From the NCBI RefSeq assembly GCF_039655865.1, contig NZ_JBBYXL010000005.1, forward strand, positions 186,001-250,000: a DNA stretch of 64,000 nucleotides, read 5' to 3'. The stretch comes from Prosthecobacter sp. SYSU 5D2 (GTDB lineage: Bacteria; Verrucomicrobiota; Verrucomicrobiia; Verrucomicrobiales; Verrucomicrobiaceae). Shown in pieces: positions 44,163-53,315 of the stretch. Position 1 is the first letter of the stretch, and each line of letters starts with the position of its first letter. Both the position numbers and the translations under genes were made by a program. The notes beneath the pieces are model-generated. The model worked only from the letters and a program-made list of their open reading frames with translations. It made no database searches and was not told the origin of the DNA.

Positions 44163-45230
44163 ATGACCCGATTATCTCCCACCGCTATCCTTCATCTATT
44201 TTATGTGACGCTGCTGCTACTGGCGGGGGTGCCGATGGCCCAGGCCGCCGGGTTGGATGCGGCTCCAGAGGGCAGTTTCACCATCGTCGTCATTCCAGAT
44301 ACGCAGCAGTATTTGGGAAAAGGGGCCAAGCACTCACCCGAGAGCACTGCCCCCATGACCAACCCCGTTTTCCAAAATCACGTCCGCTGGATCAAGGAGA
44401 ATCTGAAAAGCCAAAAGGTGGTCTTTGTCTCCCATGTCGGAGACATTGTGGACAAGAACAACGAGGATCAATGGACGGTGGCCCGGCAGTGCATGGACCA
44501 GCTTCATGGCGAGGTGCCTTACAGCATTGTGGTGGGTAATCATGACATGAAGGGCAGCGGAGATTCCTCCCTTTTTCAAAAGCACTTTGGTGCGGAGCGC
44601 TTCCGCGATTTCCCCTGGTATGGTGGCGCGTTTGAACCCAAAAGACCCACGCCTGAAATCTCCGGCAACAATGCCAACAGCTACCAGCTTTTCAGTGCTG
44701 GCGGGCTGGACTTCATCCACCTGAGCCTGGAGTGCAACGCGCCGGATGACGTGCTGGCTTGGGCCGACAGCCTGCTGACGAAGCATGCCGCCCGCCGCGC
44801 CCTCATCACCACCCACATGGACCTGGGCATCCGGGAAAAACCGAAGACAACTGAAGGCTACATCAAAGACCCGAAGGGCCGAATGAACTGGACGAAAAAC
44901 CATGGCAGCCGCGGCAATACGGCGGAGCAGATGTGGGACAAGCTATACCGCAAGCACGCCAATCTGGGCTTCATCTTCTGTGGCGACCAGAGCCGCTGCA
45001 CGGCCATGAAGCTTTCCACACAAGGCGATCATGGGAACACGGTACACGCTCTTCTTTCCGATTACACTTCCTCAGGGCCGCTGCGGCTTTATCGCTTTCT
45101 GCCAGGGGAAAACCGCGTCCAGGTTCTCACCTATGACACGACGCTGAACGAGCTGGTGGAGAAGAGCCGATATGTGGAGGAGCGTTCCGAGCACCAGTTC
45201 AGTCTGCCATATCCGATGAAAGTGAAATGA
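44163..45230 (+). CDS. Metallophosphoesterase (calcineurin-like), exported
   Basis: 355 residues from the ATG at 44163 (a GTG at 44151 is in frame). Signal peptide ends AQAAG. FTIVVIPDTQQYLG, VSHVGDIVDKN and VVGNHDM are the first three metal-binding motifs of calcineurin-like phosphoesterases (Asp in PDT, Asp in GD, Asn-His in GNHD), and LITTHMD gives a fourth His. The C-terminal region lacks other domains. Its substrate could be a nucleotide or phosphodiester. It is divergent from fumC with 77 bases between. Confidence 0.88.
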   Translation: MTRLSPTAILHLFYVTLLLLAGVPMAQAAGLDAAPEGSFTIVVIPDTQQYLGKGAKHSPESTAPMTNPVFQNHVRWIKENLKSQKVVFVSHVGDIVDKNNEDQWTVARQCMDQLHGEVPYSIVVGNHDMKGSGDSSLFQKHFGAERFRDFPWYGGAFEPKRPTPEISGNNANSYQLFSAGGLDFIHLSLECNAPDDVLAWADSLLTKHAARRALITTHMDLGIREKPKTTEGYIKDPKGRMNWTKNHGSRGNTAEQMWDKLYRKHANLGFIFCGDQSRCTAMKLSTQGDHGNTVHALLSDYTSSGPLRLYRFLPGENRVQVLTYDTTLNELVEKSRYVEERSEHQFSLPYPMKVK

Positions 45231-45268
45231 TGCATTAAGCCCGAACAGACGATCTTGCTGGCACCCCC

Positions 45269-46498
45269 ATGCCAAAGTGCGATGATAACAGCGTGACCCC
45301 CGCTGACCGCGCCCTCCTACTCAAACTTTCGCAAACCCTGCAGCAGGCCAAACGTGAGATCATGGATGACTGGCTGCGTGCAGTGCATGCAGATCGCAGC
45401 ATCCAGGCATCCGAATACATCTCCAAATCAGGCCTGGAAGACCATCTGCCGCAGCTTCTGGAATCCGTGGCCGAACTTCTCCGCTGGGAAAGCCGGGAGA
45501 ATTCAGAAATCATCGCTGAAAATGCCCGCAAGCACGGCAGCTACCGATGGGAGCAAGGTTACAGGCTGGAAGAGGTTGTCAGGGAGCTGACCATCTTCCG
45601 CACGGTCATGATCCGCCACATCTTCCGCATCGAGAAGGAGCACGGCCCCCTCTCGCCAGAGATCCGGCTGGTGATGACGGAGCGTCTTCACAAGATGCTG
45701 GATGAGCTGAGCTGGAGTTCCACCCAGCAGTTTGTGGATGAGCAGCAGCGGAATCTGATTCATGCCAGTGATTCGCGTGCCCGCCTCCTTCATAACATGT
45801 CGCATGAGCTGCGCAATCTGCTCAACGGCCTGAGCCTGGCGGCGGAACTGATTGAAGATGAGACGGCGGAACCAGTCCGTGAAATGCAGACGACTCTCTC
45901 GCGCAGCGTGAGCCACATGAAGGAGCTGCTGGATGATCTTCTGGATCTCTCTGCTCTGGTCAATGGACAGCAAATCGTCAGGCCGGTGACGTTTCAACCG
46001 GCCAGCCTGCTGAAGCATGTCCTGGCCGTTTACCGCCTCATGGCGGAGGAGAAAGGCCTCGCACTGCATGCGCACTGCGATGCGAGCCTTGAGACCGTGT
46101 TTGGGGATGAGCGGAAGATTGAGCAGGTGGTGATCAACCTGCTTTCCAATGCCATCAAATATACCTCCAAGGGAGAGATCCGGCTATCATTCAAGCCTGT
46201 GGAACATGACCGGTGGAGCCTTTCGGTGGCGGACACGGGGTCAGGCATTTCGAAGGAGGATCAAAAGCAGATCTTTTCAGAGTTCTACCGTGCCGAAAGC
46301 ACCTCCCAGGCGCGTGGCGTCGGGCTGGGACTGGCCATATCCTGCCGCTTGGTGGAGCTGCTGAAGGGGGAGCTCAGGCTGGAATCCGCCCTTGGGGAAG
46401 GCAGCCGGTTTGAGGTCGTGCTGCCACGGACCTTTGAGGCGGCACTGGTTGCCAGCAGGCCCGCCTCCCTTGAGAATGGGCAGGCTGAGCCGCGCTGA
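45269..46498 (+). CDS. Cytosolic sensor histidine kinase with RsbRD-like N-terminal domain
   Basis: 409 residues without a signal or membrane segment. Residues 15-165 (LSQTLQQAKREIMDDWLRAV, REGY-type YRWEQGYRLEEVVRELTIFR) resemble the RsbRD N-terminal globin-like sensor domain. HisKA has H179 in NMSHELRNLLNG. HATPase_c has the N box NLLSNAIKYT, the G1 box DTGSGIS and the G2 box GVGLGLAI. No response regulator lies next to it, so it is an orphan; the receiver domain fused to the Ser/Thr kinase at 30633 is one in-window candidate partner (speculative). Confidence 0.92.
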   Translation: MPKCDDNSVTPADRALLLKLSQTLQQAKREIMDDWLRAVHADRSIQASEYISKSGLEDHLPQLLESVAELLRWESRENSEIIAENARKHGSYRWEQGYRLEEVVRELTIFRTVMIRHIFRIEKEHGPLSPEIRLVMTERLHKMLDELSWSSTQQFVDEQQRNLIHASDSRARLLHNMSHELRNLLNGLSLAAELIEDETAEPVREMQTTLSRSVSHMKELLDDLLDLSALVNGQQIVRPVTFQPASLLKHVLAVYRLMAEEKGLALHAHCDASLETVFGDERKIEQVVINLLSNAIKYTSKGEIRLSFKPVEHDRWSLSVADTGSGISKEDQKQIFSEFYRAESTSQARGVGLGLAISCRLVELLKGELRLESALGEGSRFEVVLPRTFEAALVASRPASLENGQAEPR

Positions 46499-46516
46499 AA
46501 CACGCTGCCCTCTGTC

Positions 46517-46792
46517 CTACCGTTCGATCACGAAGCTTCTCTGTCCCACCAGCGCAGGAATGACGGAGACCTCGCGTTCCTTGATCAGGGAACCCAGACT
46601 GCTTTCATCAATGGCGGCGAGAAAGGCCTCCAGCTCGTCAGCATCATAGGACATGGCCTGGAGCTGCACCCGGCCGTCGGGCAGGTTTTTCACCGATCCG
46701 GTGACATCGTAGCCGGAGGCGATCTGCTTGGTGGAATAACGGAAACCGACACCTTGGACACGGCCGGTGTAGAGCACTTGCTTGGCAATCAT
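46517..46792 (-). CDS. acyP: Acylphosphatase
   Basis: 91 residues from the ATG at 46792. GRVQGVGFRYST (catalytic Arg18) and GSVKNLPDGRVQLQ (catalytic Asn36) are the two family signatures. The length is standard. It hydrolyses acyl phosphates. The upstream open frame overlaps the start region of the CocE-family gene on the other strand and is not part of the enzyme. Convergent with the histidine kinase, 18 bases apart. Confidence 0.93.
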   Translation of the reverse strand: MIAKQVLYTGRVQGVGFRYSTKQIASGYDVTGSVKNLPDGRVQLQAMSYDADELEAFLAAIDESSLGSLIKEREVSVIPALVGQRSFVIER

Positions 46793-46905
46793 GATGGCTG
46801 TCCTGGATACCGAATCCGACGTTGAGTGCAAGACCTTGGCTGTCTTTTCACCGTCCGCCAGCTTTTGTCCGCAATCTGATGAATGGGCGGGCGTTTTCAT
46901 CTTTG

Positions 46906-48663
46906 ATGAACACGAAGCCTCATGTCCACCTAACCAGAATTGCGTTTTTATGGTACGCGCTCTTCGCTGGCGGCTTGGTATCCGCCAGAGACCTGGCTGT
47001 TGAGGTCACCCGCAATGTCGCCGTACCGATGCGGGACGGGGTGGTCCTGCGAGCGGATGTCTTCCGGCCAGCCACGGGAGGACCCTATCCGGTGCTGGTG
47101 ATGCGTACGCCTTATGGCAAGCAGGGGAAAAAGTTCGATGCGTATGTGAAGGCGGGATACATCGTCGTCTGCCAAGATGCGCGCGGACGATATGAGTCGG
47201 AGGGGGAATATGAATCTTTTTACCGCTTCGATACTCATGATGCCGAGGACGGTTATGACACGGTGGAGTGGGCCGCCCGGCTGCCAGGTTCCAACGGCAA
47301 GACCGGTACCTTTGGGGCTTCATACAATGCTTTCCTGCAATGGCGGCTTGCCCCGCTCCGGCCACCTTCCCTGGTCGCCATGGCGGCGAGCTCCATTCCG
47401 CCCCGCCTCACCCAGCTTGAGGGACCTGGAACCATTCGGCCAGGCCGGCGTCTGTCCTGGTTTTATGCCGGCATGTCACCGGACATGCGCAAGCGCTCCG
47501 GAGCCCCCGGTCCCGTCACCAAGGCCGAGGCGCAGAAACTGTGGAAAAGTGGCGAGGAAAAACGGCTCATGCAATTTCTGCCCTGGCTGGACCTGCCGGA
47601 CAGCGTGTTTGAGGGGGAAGCCGCCGCCGTCAAACACTGGCTGCGAAACCCGCATCTGGACCCCTGTGCCCTCCTCGACGGCTGTCCCCAAGTCGCCGTG
47701 CCCAATCTGGACATCATCGGTTGGTTTGACCATTGCAATGACTCCATCGAGCTGGACCAGGCCCTCATGCAGCATGGAAGCACTGCTGCAGCACGCCAGA
47801 CACGCCTCATCATCGGCCCCTGGAGTCATAGCGGGCGTGGCAAGCGCAAGCAGGGTACGGTGGACTTCGGCCCCGCTGCAGTCTTGAACCTGGCAGCGGA
47901 GGAGATCCGCTGGTTTGACCGCTGGCTCAAAGGCAAAACGGCAGATGCCTCCCCCGCGCCGCCCGTGCGCATCTTCATCATGGGGGCCAATCAATGGCGG
48001 GATGAAAACGAATGGCCGCTGAGCCGTGCGGTGCCGCACACTTTTTACCTGGGCGGCAAAGGCAGTGCCAACACCCCTGCCGGGGGTGGCCAGCTCAGTC
48101 AGGAGCCTTCGGCCGTTGGCACAAACAGTTATACTTACGATCCTCGCGACCCTGTCCCCACCCTCTGGACGCCTGCCATGTTCACCGTCCCGGCGGAGCA
48201 GGCTCCTCTCGCGGAGCGACAGGACATTCTCGTTTATCAAAGCCAGCCCCTCACAGCCCCGCTGGAGGTCACCGGTTATCCGCAGGTCATTCTCCATGCG
48301 GCTTCCACCGCTCCAGATACGGACTTCTTCGCGCGGTTAATTGATGTGGCCCCGGATGGCAGCACCCGGGACATCACCATGGGCATGGTTCGTGCCCGTT
48401 ATCGGAATGGCCTGGCGGACCCCAGACTGCTCACGCCAGGTGAAGTCACCGAATACAAGATCACTCTCCGACCCACGGCCAACCAGTTTCAAAAGGGCCA
48501 CCGCATCCGTCTGGACATCACCAGTTCAGACTTCCCCAATTACGACCGCAACCACAACACGGCTGCTGATCCCAACAGCAATGCACGGCTGGAAAACGCC
48601 GAACAAACAGTTCATCACGGAGGCATCCGCTCCTCCCGCATCATCCTGCCTGTGATCCCTTAG
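46906..48663 (+). CDS. CocE/NonD family hydrolase (X-Pro dipeptidyl-peptidase S15-like), exported
   Basis: 585 residues from the ATG at 46906; an in-frame ATG at 46822 precedes no signal. The signal is FLWYALFAGGLVSA. VPMRDGVVLRADVFRP and VLVMRTPYGKQG open the alpha/beta-hydrolase domain; the nucleophile is S139 in FGASYNAFLQW; the Asp and His elements include IGWFDH and GPWSHSGRGKR. The C-terminal 200 residues form the jelly-roll of this family (TAPLEVTGYPQVILHA, GHRIRLDITSSDFPNYDRN). The natural substrate, an ester or peptide, is unknown. Confidence 0.92.
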   Translation: MNTKPHVHLTRIAFLWYALFAGGLVSARDLAVEVTRNVAVPMRDGVVLRADVFRPATGGPYPVLVMRTPYGKQGKKFDAYVKAGYIVVCQDARGRYESEGEYESFYRFDTHDAEDGYDTVEWAARLPGSNGKTGTFGASYNAFLQWRLAPLRPPSLVAMAASSIPPRLTQLEGPGTIRPGRRLSWFYAGMSPDMRKRSGAPGPVTKAEAQKLWKSGEEKRLMQFLPWLDLPDSVFEGEAAAVKHWLRNPHLDPCALLDGCPQVAVPNLDIIGWFDHCNDSIELDQALMQHGSTAAARQTRLIIGPWSHSGRGKRKQGTVDFGPAAVLNLAAEEIRWFDRWLKGKTADASPAPPVRIFIMGANQWRDENEWPLSRAVPHTFYLGGKGSANTPAGGGQLSQEPSAVGTNSYTYDPRDPVPTLWTPAMFTVPAEQAPLAERQDILVYQSQPLTAPLEVTGYPQVILHAASTAPDTDFFARLIDVAPDGSTRDITMGMVRARYRNGLADPRLLTPGEVTEYKITLRPTANQFQKGHRIRLDITSSDFPNYDRNHNTAADPNSNARLENAEQTVHHGGIRSSRIILPVIP

Positions 48664-48686
48664 GAAAAATGACGGGGGGCTTCGCC

Positions 48687-50162
48687 TCATTCGGCGGCCT
48701 TGGAGTCTCCATCCAGGGTGGTGCGCAAGTTTTTCACGAAGTCCGCCGTGGCCGCATCCAGCAGCAGCACGCCCTGGCCGTTACGGTTGCGCAGCAGGCG
48801 GATGTGACGTCCCTGGGCATCAAGGACCAGTTCCTCAGGCGTGTCTGTCGCGGCCTTCACATCGTACCGTTGCAGGAGGCAGTTGCGCATGGCTTTGAAA
48901 AAGGCGGTGGCGTGTTCCGGTGTCAGCCACTGGGTCTGCCAGGCGGCGTGGTCACGCGGATGATCCGGCGCTGCATAGGCTAACAAACGATCCGACTGCC
49001 AGCCACGCGCGGCCTGGCCGGCGTCTTCATCGCTGTTGTAGGTGCGCAGTGCATTGAAGATGGCAAAGCGGCCCAGGGAATCATCCCAGTAGGGTTCGTT
49101 ACCCGCGACGGTCAGACTGGGGAATTGCGGCCGGCTGGGCGGAAGGGCGCTGTTGTCCAGATACCTCTCCACCTCAATGATCTCCGCACAGTCACGTGGT
49201 GGGCGTGAATAGGCGGCATCTAGCTGCGCAAAGTCCCCGGCACTGTGGAGAGTCTGGGCAAATTCAAAGCCGGGGCGGAAGGGAAACATGGCCAGCTCTT
49301 TCAGGAAAACGGGTATCTGAATCTCGTTCAATGGATGGTCCGGGTCCTCGGCGGGCAGGTCACTTTTGGGTGAGGCTTGCGGGTTTTGGAGACTGTATAA
49401 AAAGCGCGTCAGCCCGGCATCCCCGGCCAGCAGGGATTCACGGGCCAGCCGCTCATCCGTGGTCAGCGGTTCTTTGCGCTCCTCCGGGAAAAGCGTGCCG
49501 CCAAATTCCCGCAACAACTGGCCAAAGGCGATGGCCAGCGGCCGGTCAGGTGCAGGTTTTCCAGGAACGGGGTTTTCCTCGGTGATGAGCAGCGTACCGC
49601 TATCCTGGTCATACCAGCCGCCAAGCTGCCGGGCCCAGAGGGCGGCGCGCAGCGGCAGCGGGTCCACCGGTTTGTCTATCCAGCCGAGGGCTGTCAGCGC
49701 CAGGGCAAAACGGGGCCCTTCATCCTCCGGCTGCTGCTTGCGCAGCCAGGCGAGGATGGCGGTCTCCACCTCCGTCTGAGTGGCTCCCACCGTCGGGGTG
49801 GGCAGCGCCTGGAGCTTGCGGAATTTCATCAGCTCAATGCCCATTCCAACGTAGTCCGGCTCCACATCGTCACCCTCAGGTCCAGCCACGGGATCCATCA
49901 GCGGGATGCCTTTCATGCCGAGGGTGCCAAGCTTTTGCAGCAGCATGGAATTTTCCTCCTGCAGCGCATTCACCTGGCCCTGAAGATATTCCACCTGGCC
50001 TTCCAGCAAGGTGATCTGGGCCGGCAGATCATCGGCTTCCGCAGCGAGCTCCGTTTCAACGGTAAGGGCAGATTTTCCCGGAGGTTTGGATACAAAGACG
50101 CCTGCACCCAGCCCTGCAAAGACAAGGATGAGCAGCAGCACAGCGGGGGGCAATTTTGGCAT
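48687..50162 (-). CDS. Membrane-anchored coiled-coil protein of unknown function
   Basis: 491 residues from the ATG at 50162. Residues 5-23 form one hydrophobic anchor (LPPAVLLLILVFAGLGAGVF). A coiled coil follows at about 45-80 (ITLLEGQVEYLQGQVNALQ). The body, with LRAALWARQLGGWYDQDSGTLLITEENP, LAIAFGQLLREFGGTLFP and ERYLDNSALPPSRPQFPS, is helical and shows no known catalytic motif, although GWYD and the position of FGQLLREF recall a zincin-less peptidase-like fold. It may act in the periplasm. It converges with the CocE gene, 23 bases apart. Confidence 0.7.
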   Translation of the reverse strand: MPKLPPAVLLLILVFAGLGAGVFVSKPPGKSALTVETELAAEADDLPAQITLLEGQVEYLQGQVNALQEENSMLLQKLGTLGMKGIPLMDPVAGPEGDDVEPDYVGMGIELMKFRKLQALPTPTVGATQTEVETAILAWLRKQQPEDEGPRFALALTALGWIDKPVDPLPLRAALWARQLGGWYDQDSGTLLITEENPVPGKPAPDRPLAIAFGQLLREFGGTLFPEERKEPLTTDERLARESLLAGDAGLTRFLYSLQNPQASPKSDLPAEDPDHPLNEIQIPVFLKELAMFPFRPGFEFAQTLHSAGDFAQLDAAYSRPPRDCAEIIEVERYLDNSALPPSRPQFPSLTVAGNEPYWDDSLGRFAIFNALRTYNSDEDAGQAARGWQSDRLLAYAAPDHPRDHAAWQTQWLTPEHATAFFKAMRNCLLQRYDVKAATDTPEELVLDAQGRHIRLLRNRNGQGVLLLDAATADFVKNLRTTLDGDSKAAE

Positions 50163-50318
50163 GGGGGGAATGATAGACGCAGGATGTCCGGGAAAAAACC
50201 GGATAAACAGAAATCTTGAATTTTGAACAGGGTATAACCAATTGTACAGAGGCTCCGCAATGAACCTGCACATTCGTTTCAGCCGTGCCTCAAAGCTCTA
50301 ATCCGTGATCTGAAAGTT

Positions 50319-52391
50319 ATGAAAACGTCATCCTCAATGTGTTCCGGTCTTATTGAATATCTTGAGCCCCGGCTGGCTCCGGCGGGCATCATCACCCTTA
50401 CTGTGGCGGGCGGCGTCCTGACCATCACCGGTGATGGCGCTGACAATGGCATCCGCATCACTGATGATCCGCTGAATGGCGAATGGGACATCACAGACCC
50501 CCTGGCCGGAACCAGCTACGTCCTTAATGGTGTGGTGCAGGCCGCTCCTTTCAGCATCCCTGCCCAGCTGGGCATCAAGGCCAATCTAGGAGATGGCAAT
50601 GATGACATCCGGCTCATCGGCAGCGGCGCGGAAAATGCCTTTATACTTTCCAAGGGCATCAAAATTGTCACCGGGGCCGGCAACGACAACATCGACATCG
50701 GTACCGGCGGCACGCAGAATTTCATCATTGGCGGCGCTTTTCAGGTGAACATGGGGGACGGTGATGACGAATTTGATTTCAATGCCTCCTCCACCATCCT
50801 TTCTGCCGTGAAGATCCTGGCGGGCACGGGTGATGACAATGTGGACTTTGAAGGTGGCGGCACTCTCGTCCTGACCAAAGGTCTGAACGTGGATCTTGGG
50901 ACAGGCAATGATGATTTGGACATTATCGCCACGTCCTTTTCAGTGACTGGCGGCGCCCTCACGATCAAGGCCGCAGGCGGAGCAGGCACCACCCCCTCCC
51001 TGACCATTGGCAGCAGCCAGTTTTCAGCGGCGGGTGCCGTAAACATCACGGTGCTGGCAGGGAATTCATCCATCGAGATTGGCAACACCTCCACGGACGT
51101 CCTGAACTTTGGGTCCGGATTGAAAGTGATCGGCGGCACCGGCAATGACACGGTGGATTTTAACGGCCAGATGCTCAACAGCGCGGCGGTCCTGGTGGAC
51201 TTGAAAGCAGGCAACAACTCCCTGATCATGGAAAACAACGGCAGCATGAGCGGCACGACGCTCACGTTCAAAGGCCTGACAGGAAATGACGAGCTGCGGA
51301 TGGATCCCAACTATGCGCTGCAACTGGCCGGCCAGTTCAACCTCAACCTGGGTGCGGGTGACAACACTTTCGGGGCATTGGCCGGCAGCACACTGGCGGC
51401 AGGCAGCCTGGTGTATAAAGGCGGGGCCGGCGTGGACGGAATCGCATTCGACGGGGCCAGCCTGCGCACCAATGGTGTGTCCAGCTTCCTCCTCGGGGAT
51501 GGTGCCAATATCCTGGACCTGGCCCCGACGGCCTCCCTGTTTGTGGGGGGCAGTCTAGGAGTCACCAGTCTGAATGGAAACGACATCCTGACAGTGAACA
51601 CCCCATCGTTTAATGTGCTGGGCAGCTTGAATTTAAAACTGGGAAGTGGTAACAATGCCACCACCTTTACCGGAGCGACTGCGAGGATCGGAGGCGCTGT
51701 CAATTATACCGGAGGCATCGGTACAGACACATTTGAAAGCACCAATACGGAGTTTTTTGTTCAACGTGCCGTCAATTTTAACGGCGGCGCGGGAGTCAAT
51801 ACGCTGTATCTGAGGCCCACCGATGGAATCATCGGATCCCTCAAATACACGGGGGGAACAGGTGATGACTTCATAGCTTTAGGAGATACTGGCGGGGCAT
51901 CTGACCTGGTGGCCATCAATGGAGCCATGCTGGCTAATTTGGGTTCTGGATCTTCCTTGCTCTATCTGACTGATACCCTGGTTCAGGGCAACGTGACGAC
52001 AAAATCAACGAGCAAGTCAGTGGAAACGGATCAGTTTATCGCCAATAACAGTTCGTTCAATGGCCATCTCAATGCCATCCATGGCGCCGGGACCTCTGTT
52101 GGTGCCTTTATCGATGTGGTGGTGCGCGGGAATTTTCTCCTGAATGCTGGAGAAGGTAGCAGCAGCATTTTACTCGATCACACTCCTGGCTCACCTGTTT
52201 TAAGCCAGTGGTTTGGCACTGTGAAAATCATCACCGGTTCCGGGGATGACTCCGTGGTGCTCGGCAGCAACCCGGTCGTGCCCAATGCCGGCAACATCTT
52301 CTACAAAGACATCAGCGTGAACCTGGGAGCGGGCACCAACAGCTTCACCCAGGGCAACAACACCTTCCTGGCGGGCACGAGCTTCCCGTGA
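50319..52391 (+). CDS. Exported LEPR-motif protein with RTX-like/beta-strand repeats
   Basis: 690 residues. The N-terminus contains IEYLEPRLAPAG, the LEPR-type signature found at the start of exported Planctomycetes/Verrucomicrobia repeat proteins; no classic signal peptide is seen. The body is made of many repeats of the form NLGDGNDDIRL, TGAGNDNIDIG, NMGDGDDEFDF, AGTGDDNVDF and DLGTGNDDLDI, similar to RTX calcium-binding nonapeptides, but each within a longer beta-strand unit of about 30-35 residues (GLKVIGGTGNDTVDF). A beta-roll or beta-helix surface protein that folds with calcium is inferred. It abuts the prenyl synthase gene at TGATCA. Confidence 0.85.
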   Translation: MKTSSSMCSGLIEYLEPRLAPAGIITLTVAGGVLTITGDGADNGIRITDDPLNGEWDITDPLAGTSYVLNGVVQAAPFSIPAQLGIKANLGDGNDDIRLIGSGAENAFILSKGIKIVTGAGNDNIDIGTGGTQNFIIGGAFQVNMGDGDDEFDFNASSTILSAVKILAGTGDDNVDFEGGGTLVLTKGLNVDLGTGNDDLDIIATSFSVTGGALTIKAAGGAGTTPSLTIGSSQFSAAGAVNITVLAGNSSIEIGNTSTDVLNFGSGLKVIGGTGNDTVDFNGQMLNSAAVLVDLKAGNNSLIMENNGSMSGTTLTFKGLTGNDELRMDPNYALQLAGQFNLNLGAGDNTFGALAGSTLAAGSLVYKGGAGVDGIAFDGASLRTNGVSSFLLGDGANILDLAPTASLFVGGSLGVTSLNGNDILTVNTPSFNVLGSLNLKLGSGNNATTFTGATARIGGAVNYTGGIGTDTFESTNTEFFVQRAVNFNGGAGVNTLYLRPTDGIIGSLKYTGGTGDDFIALGDTGGASDLVAINGAMLANLGSGSSLLYLTDTLVQGNVTTKSTSKSVETDQFIANNSSFNGHLNAIHGAGTSVGAFIDVVVRGNFLLNAGEGSSSILLDHTPGSPVLSQWFGTVKIITGSGDDSVVLGSNPVVPNAGNIFYKDISVNLGAGTNSFTQGNNTFLAGTSFP

Positions 52392-53276
52392 TCAATAGTC
52401 CCGCGCGAGCAGGTAGTCTGCCAGCTCGCGCAGCCTGCCTCCCCGGTTGCCAAATACGGCCAGGGCATCGTGCGCCACCTGGGTGAGGCGGTGAGCCTCA
52501 TCGCGGGAGGCGTCCAGGCCGATGAGGGCCGGATAGGTGGACTTCTCGGAAGCGAGGTCTTTGCCGGCGCTCTTGCCCAGTTTTTCACTGGTCTGGGTCA
52601 CGTCCAGGATGTCATCAATGATCTGGAAGGCCAGTCCGGTGGCCATGCCGAAGTCCTGGAGGGCCTGCAGCTCCTCAGGCTGGCAGTCCGCGCACATGCC
52701 GCCCAGCTTCAGGCTGGTGGTCAGCAGGGCGGCAGTCTTATTTTCATGAATGAAACGCAGGGATTCCAGAGGGAGCTTTTGCCCTTCACCCTCCAGATCC
52801 GCCACCTGGCCACCCACAAGGTGCAGGCTGCCGGCGGTGCGGGCGAGTTCTGTGACCAGGGCACCGGCACCATAGCGGACAGTGACGGGTGTCTTCACCA
52901 AGATCTCAAAGGCCAGCGCCTGCAGGGCATCCCCGGCCAGGATGGCGATGCCGTCTCCATAGACCTTGTGGCAGGTGGGCACGCCCCGGCGGAAATCGTC
53001 ATTGTCCATACTGGGCAGGTCATCATGGATCAGAGAATAAGTGTGCAGGCACTCCACCGCCGCTGCTGCAAAGGAGGCGCTTTCCTTGCTGCCGCCGCTG
53101 GCCTCCGCCGCTGCGAGGCAGAGGATGGGCCGCAGTCTTTTGCCGCCGGCAAAGACGCTGTGACGCATGGCCTTGTGGATCGTCGCCGGGGCGGTCTCGG
53201 CGGAGGGGATCAGCAGGTCAAGGACTGCGTCCACATAGGCGCAGCGGTCAGTCAGATAGGTTTTCAGGTCGGACAT
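52392..53276 (-). CDS. ispA: Polyprenyl synthetase, farnesyl/geranylgeranyl diphosphate synthase type
   Basis: 294 residues. GGKRLRPILCLAAAEA opens the family. The first Asp-rich motif is HDDLPSMDNDDFRRG (D85, D86, D91) and the second is IIDDILDVT. AGDALQALAFEIL and TAALLTTSLKLGGM are further signatures. The four-residue insertion between the Asp pair and the last Asp is bacterial FPP-synthase type. It makes isoprenoid chains from IPP and DMAPP. Chain length cannot be read with certainty. It may share a transcript with the CII-like regulator upstream (39 bases). Confidence 0.92.
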   Translation of the reverse strand: MSDLKTYLTDRCAYVDAVLDLLIPSAETAPATIHKAMRHSVFAGGKRLRPILCLAAAEASGGSKESASFAAAAVECLHTYSLIHDDLPSMDNDDFRRGVPTCHKVYGDGIAILAGDALQALAFEILVKTPVTVRYGAGALVTELARTAGSLHLVGGQVADLEGEGQKLPLESLRFIHENKTAALLTTSLKLGGMCADCQPEELQALQDFGMATGLAFQIIDDILDVTQTSEKLGKSAGKDLASEKSTYPALIGLDASRDEAHRLTQVAHDALAVFGNRGGRLRELADYLLARDY

Positions 53277-53315
53277 TCAGTCTAAAAAAGCAGTATCGGC
53301 AGCGGCAGGGAAGGA

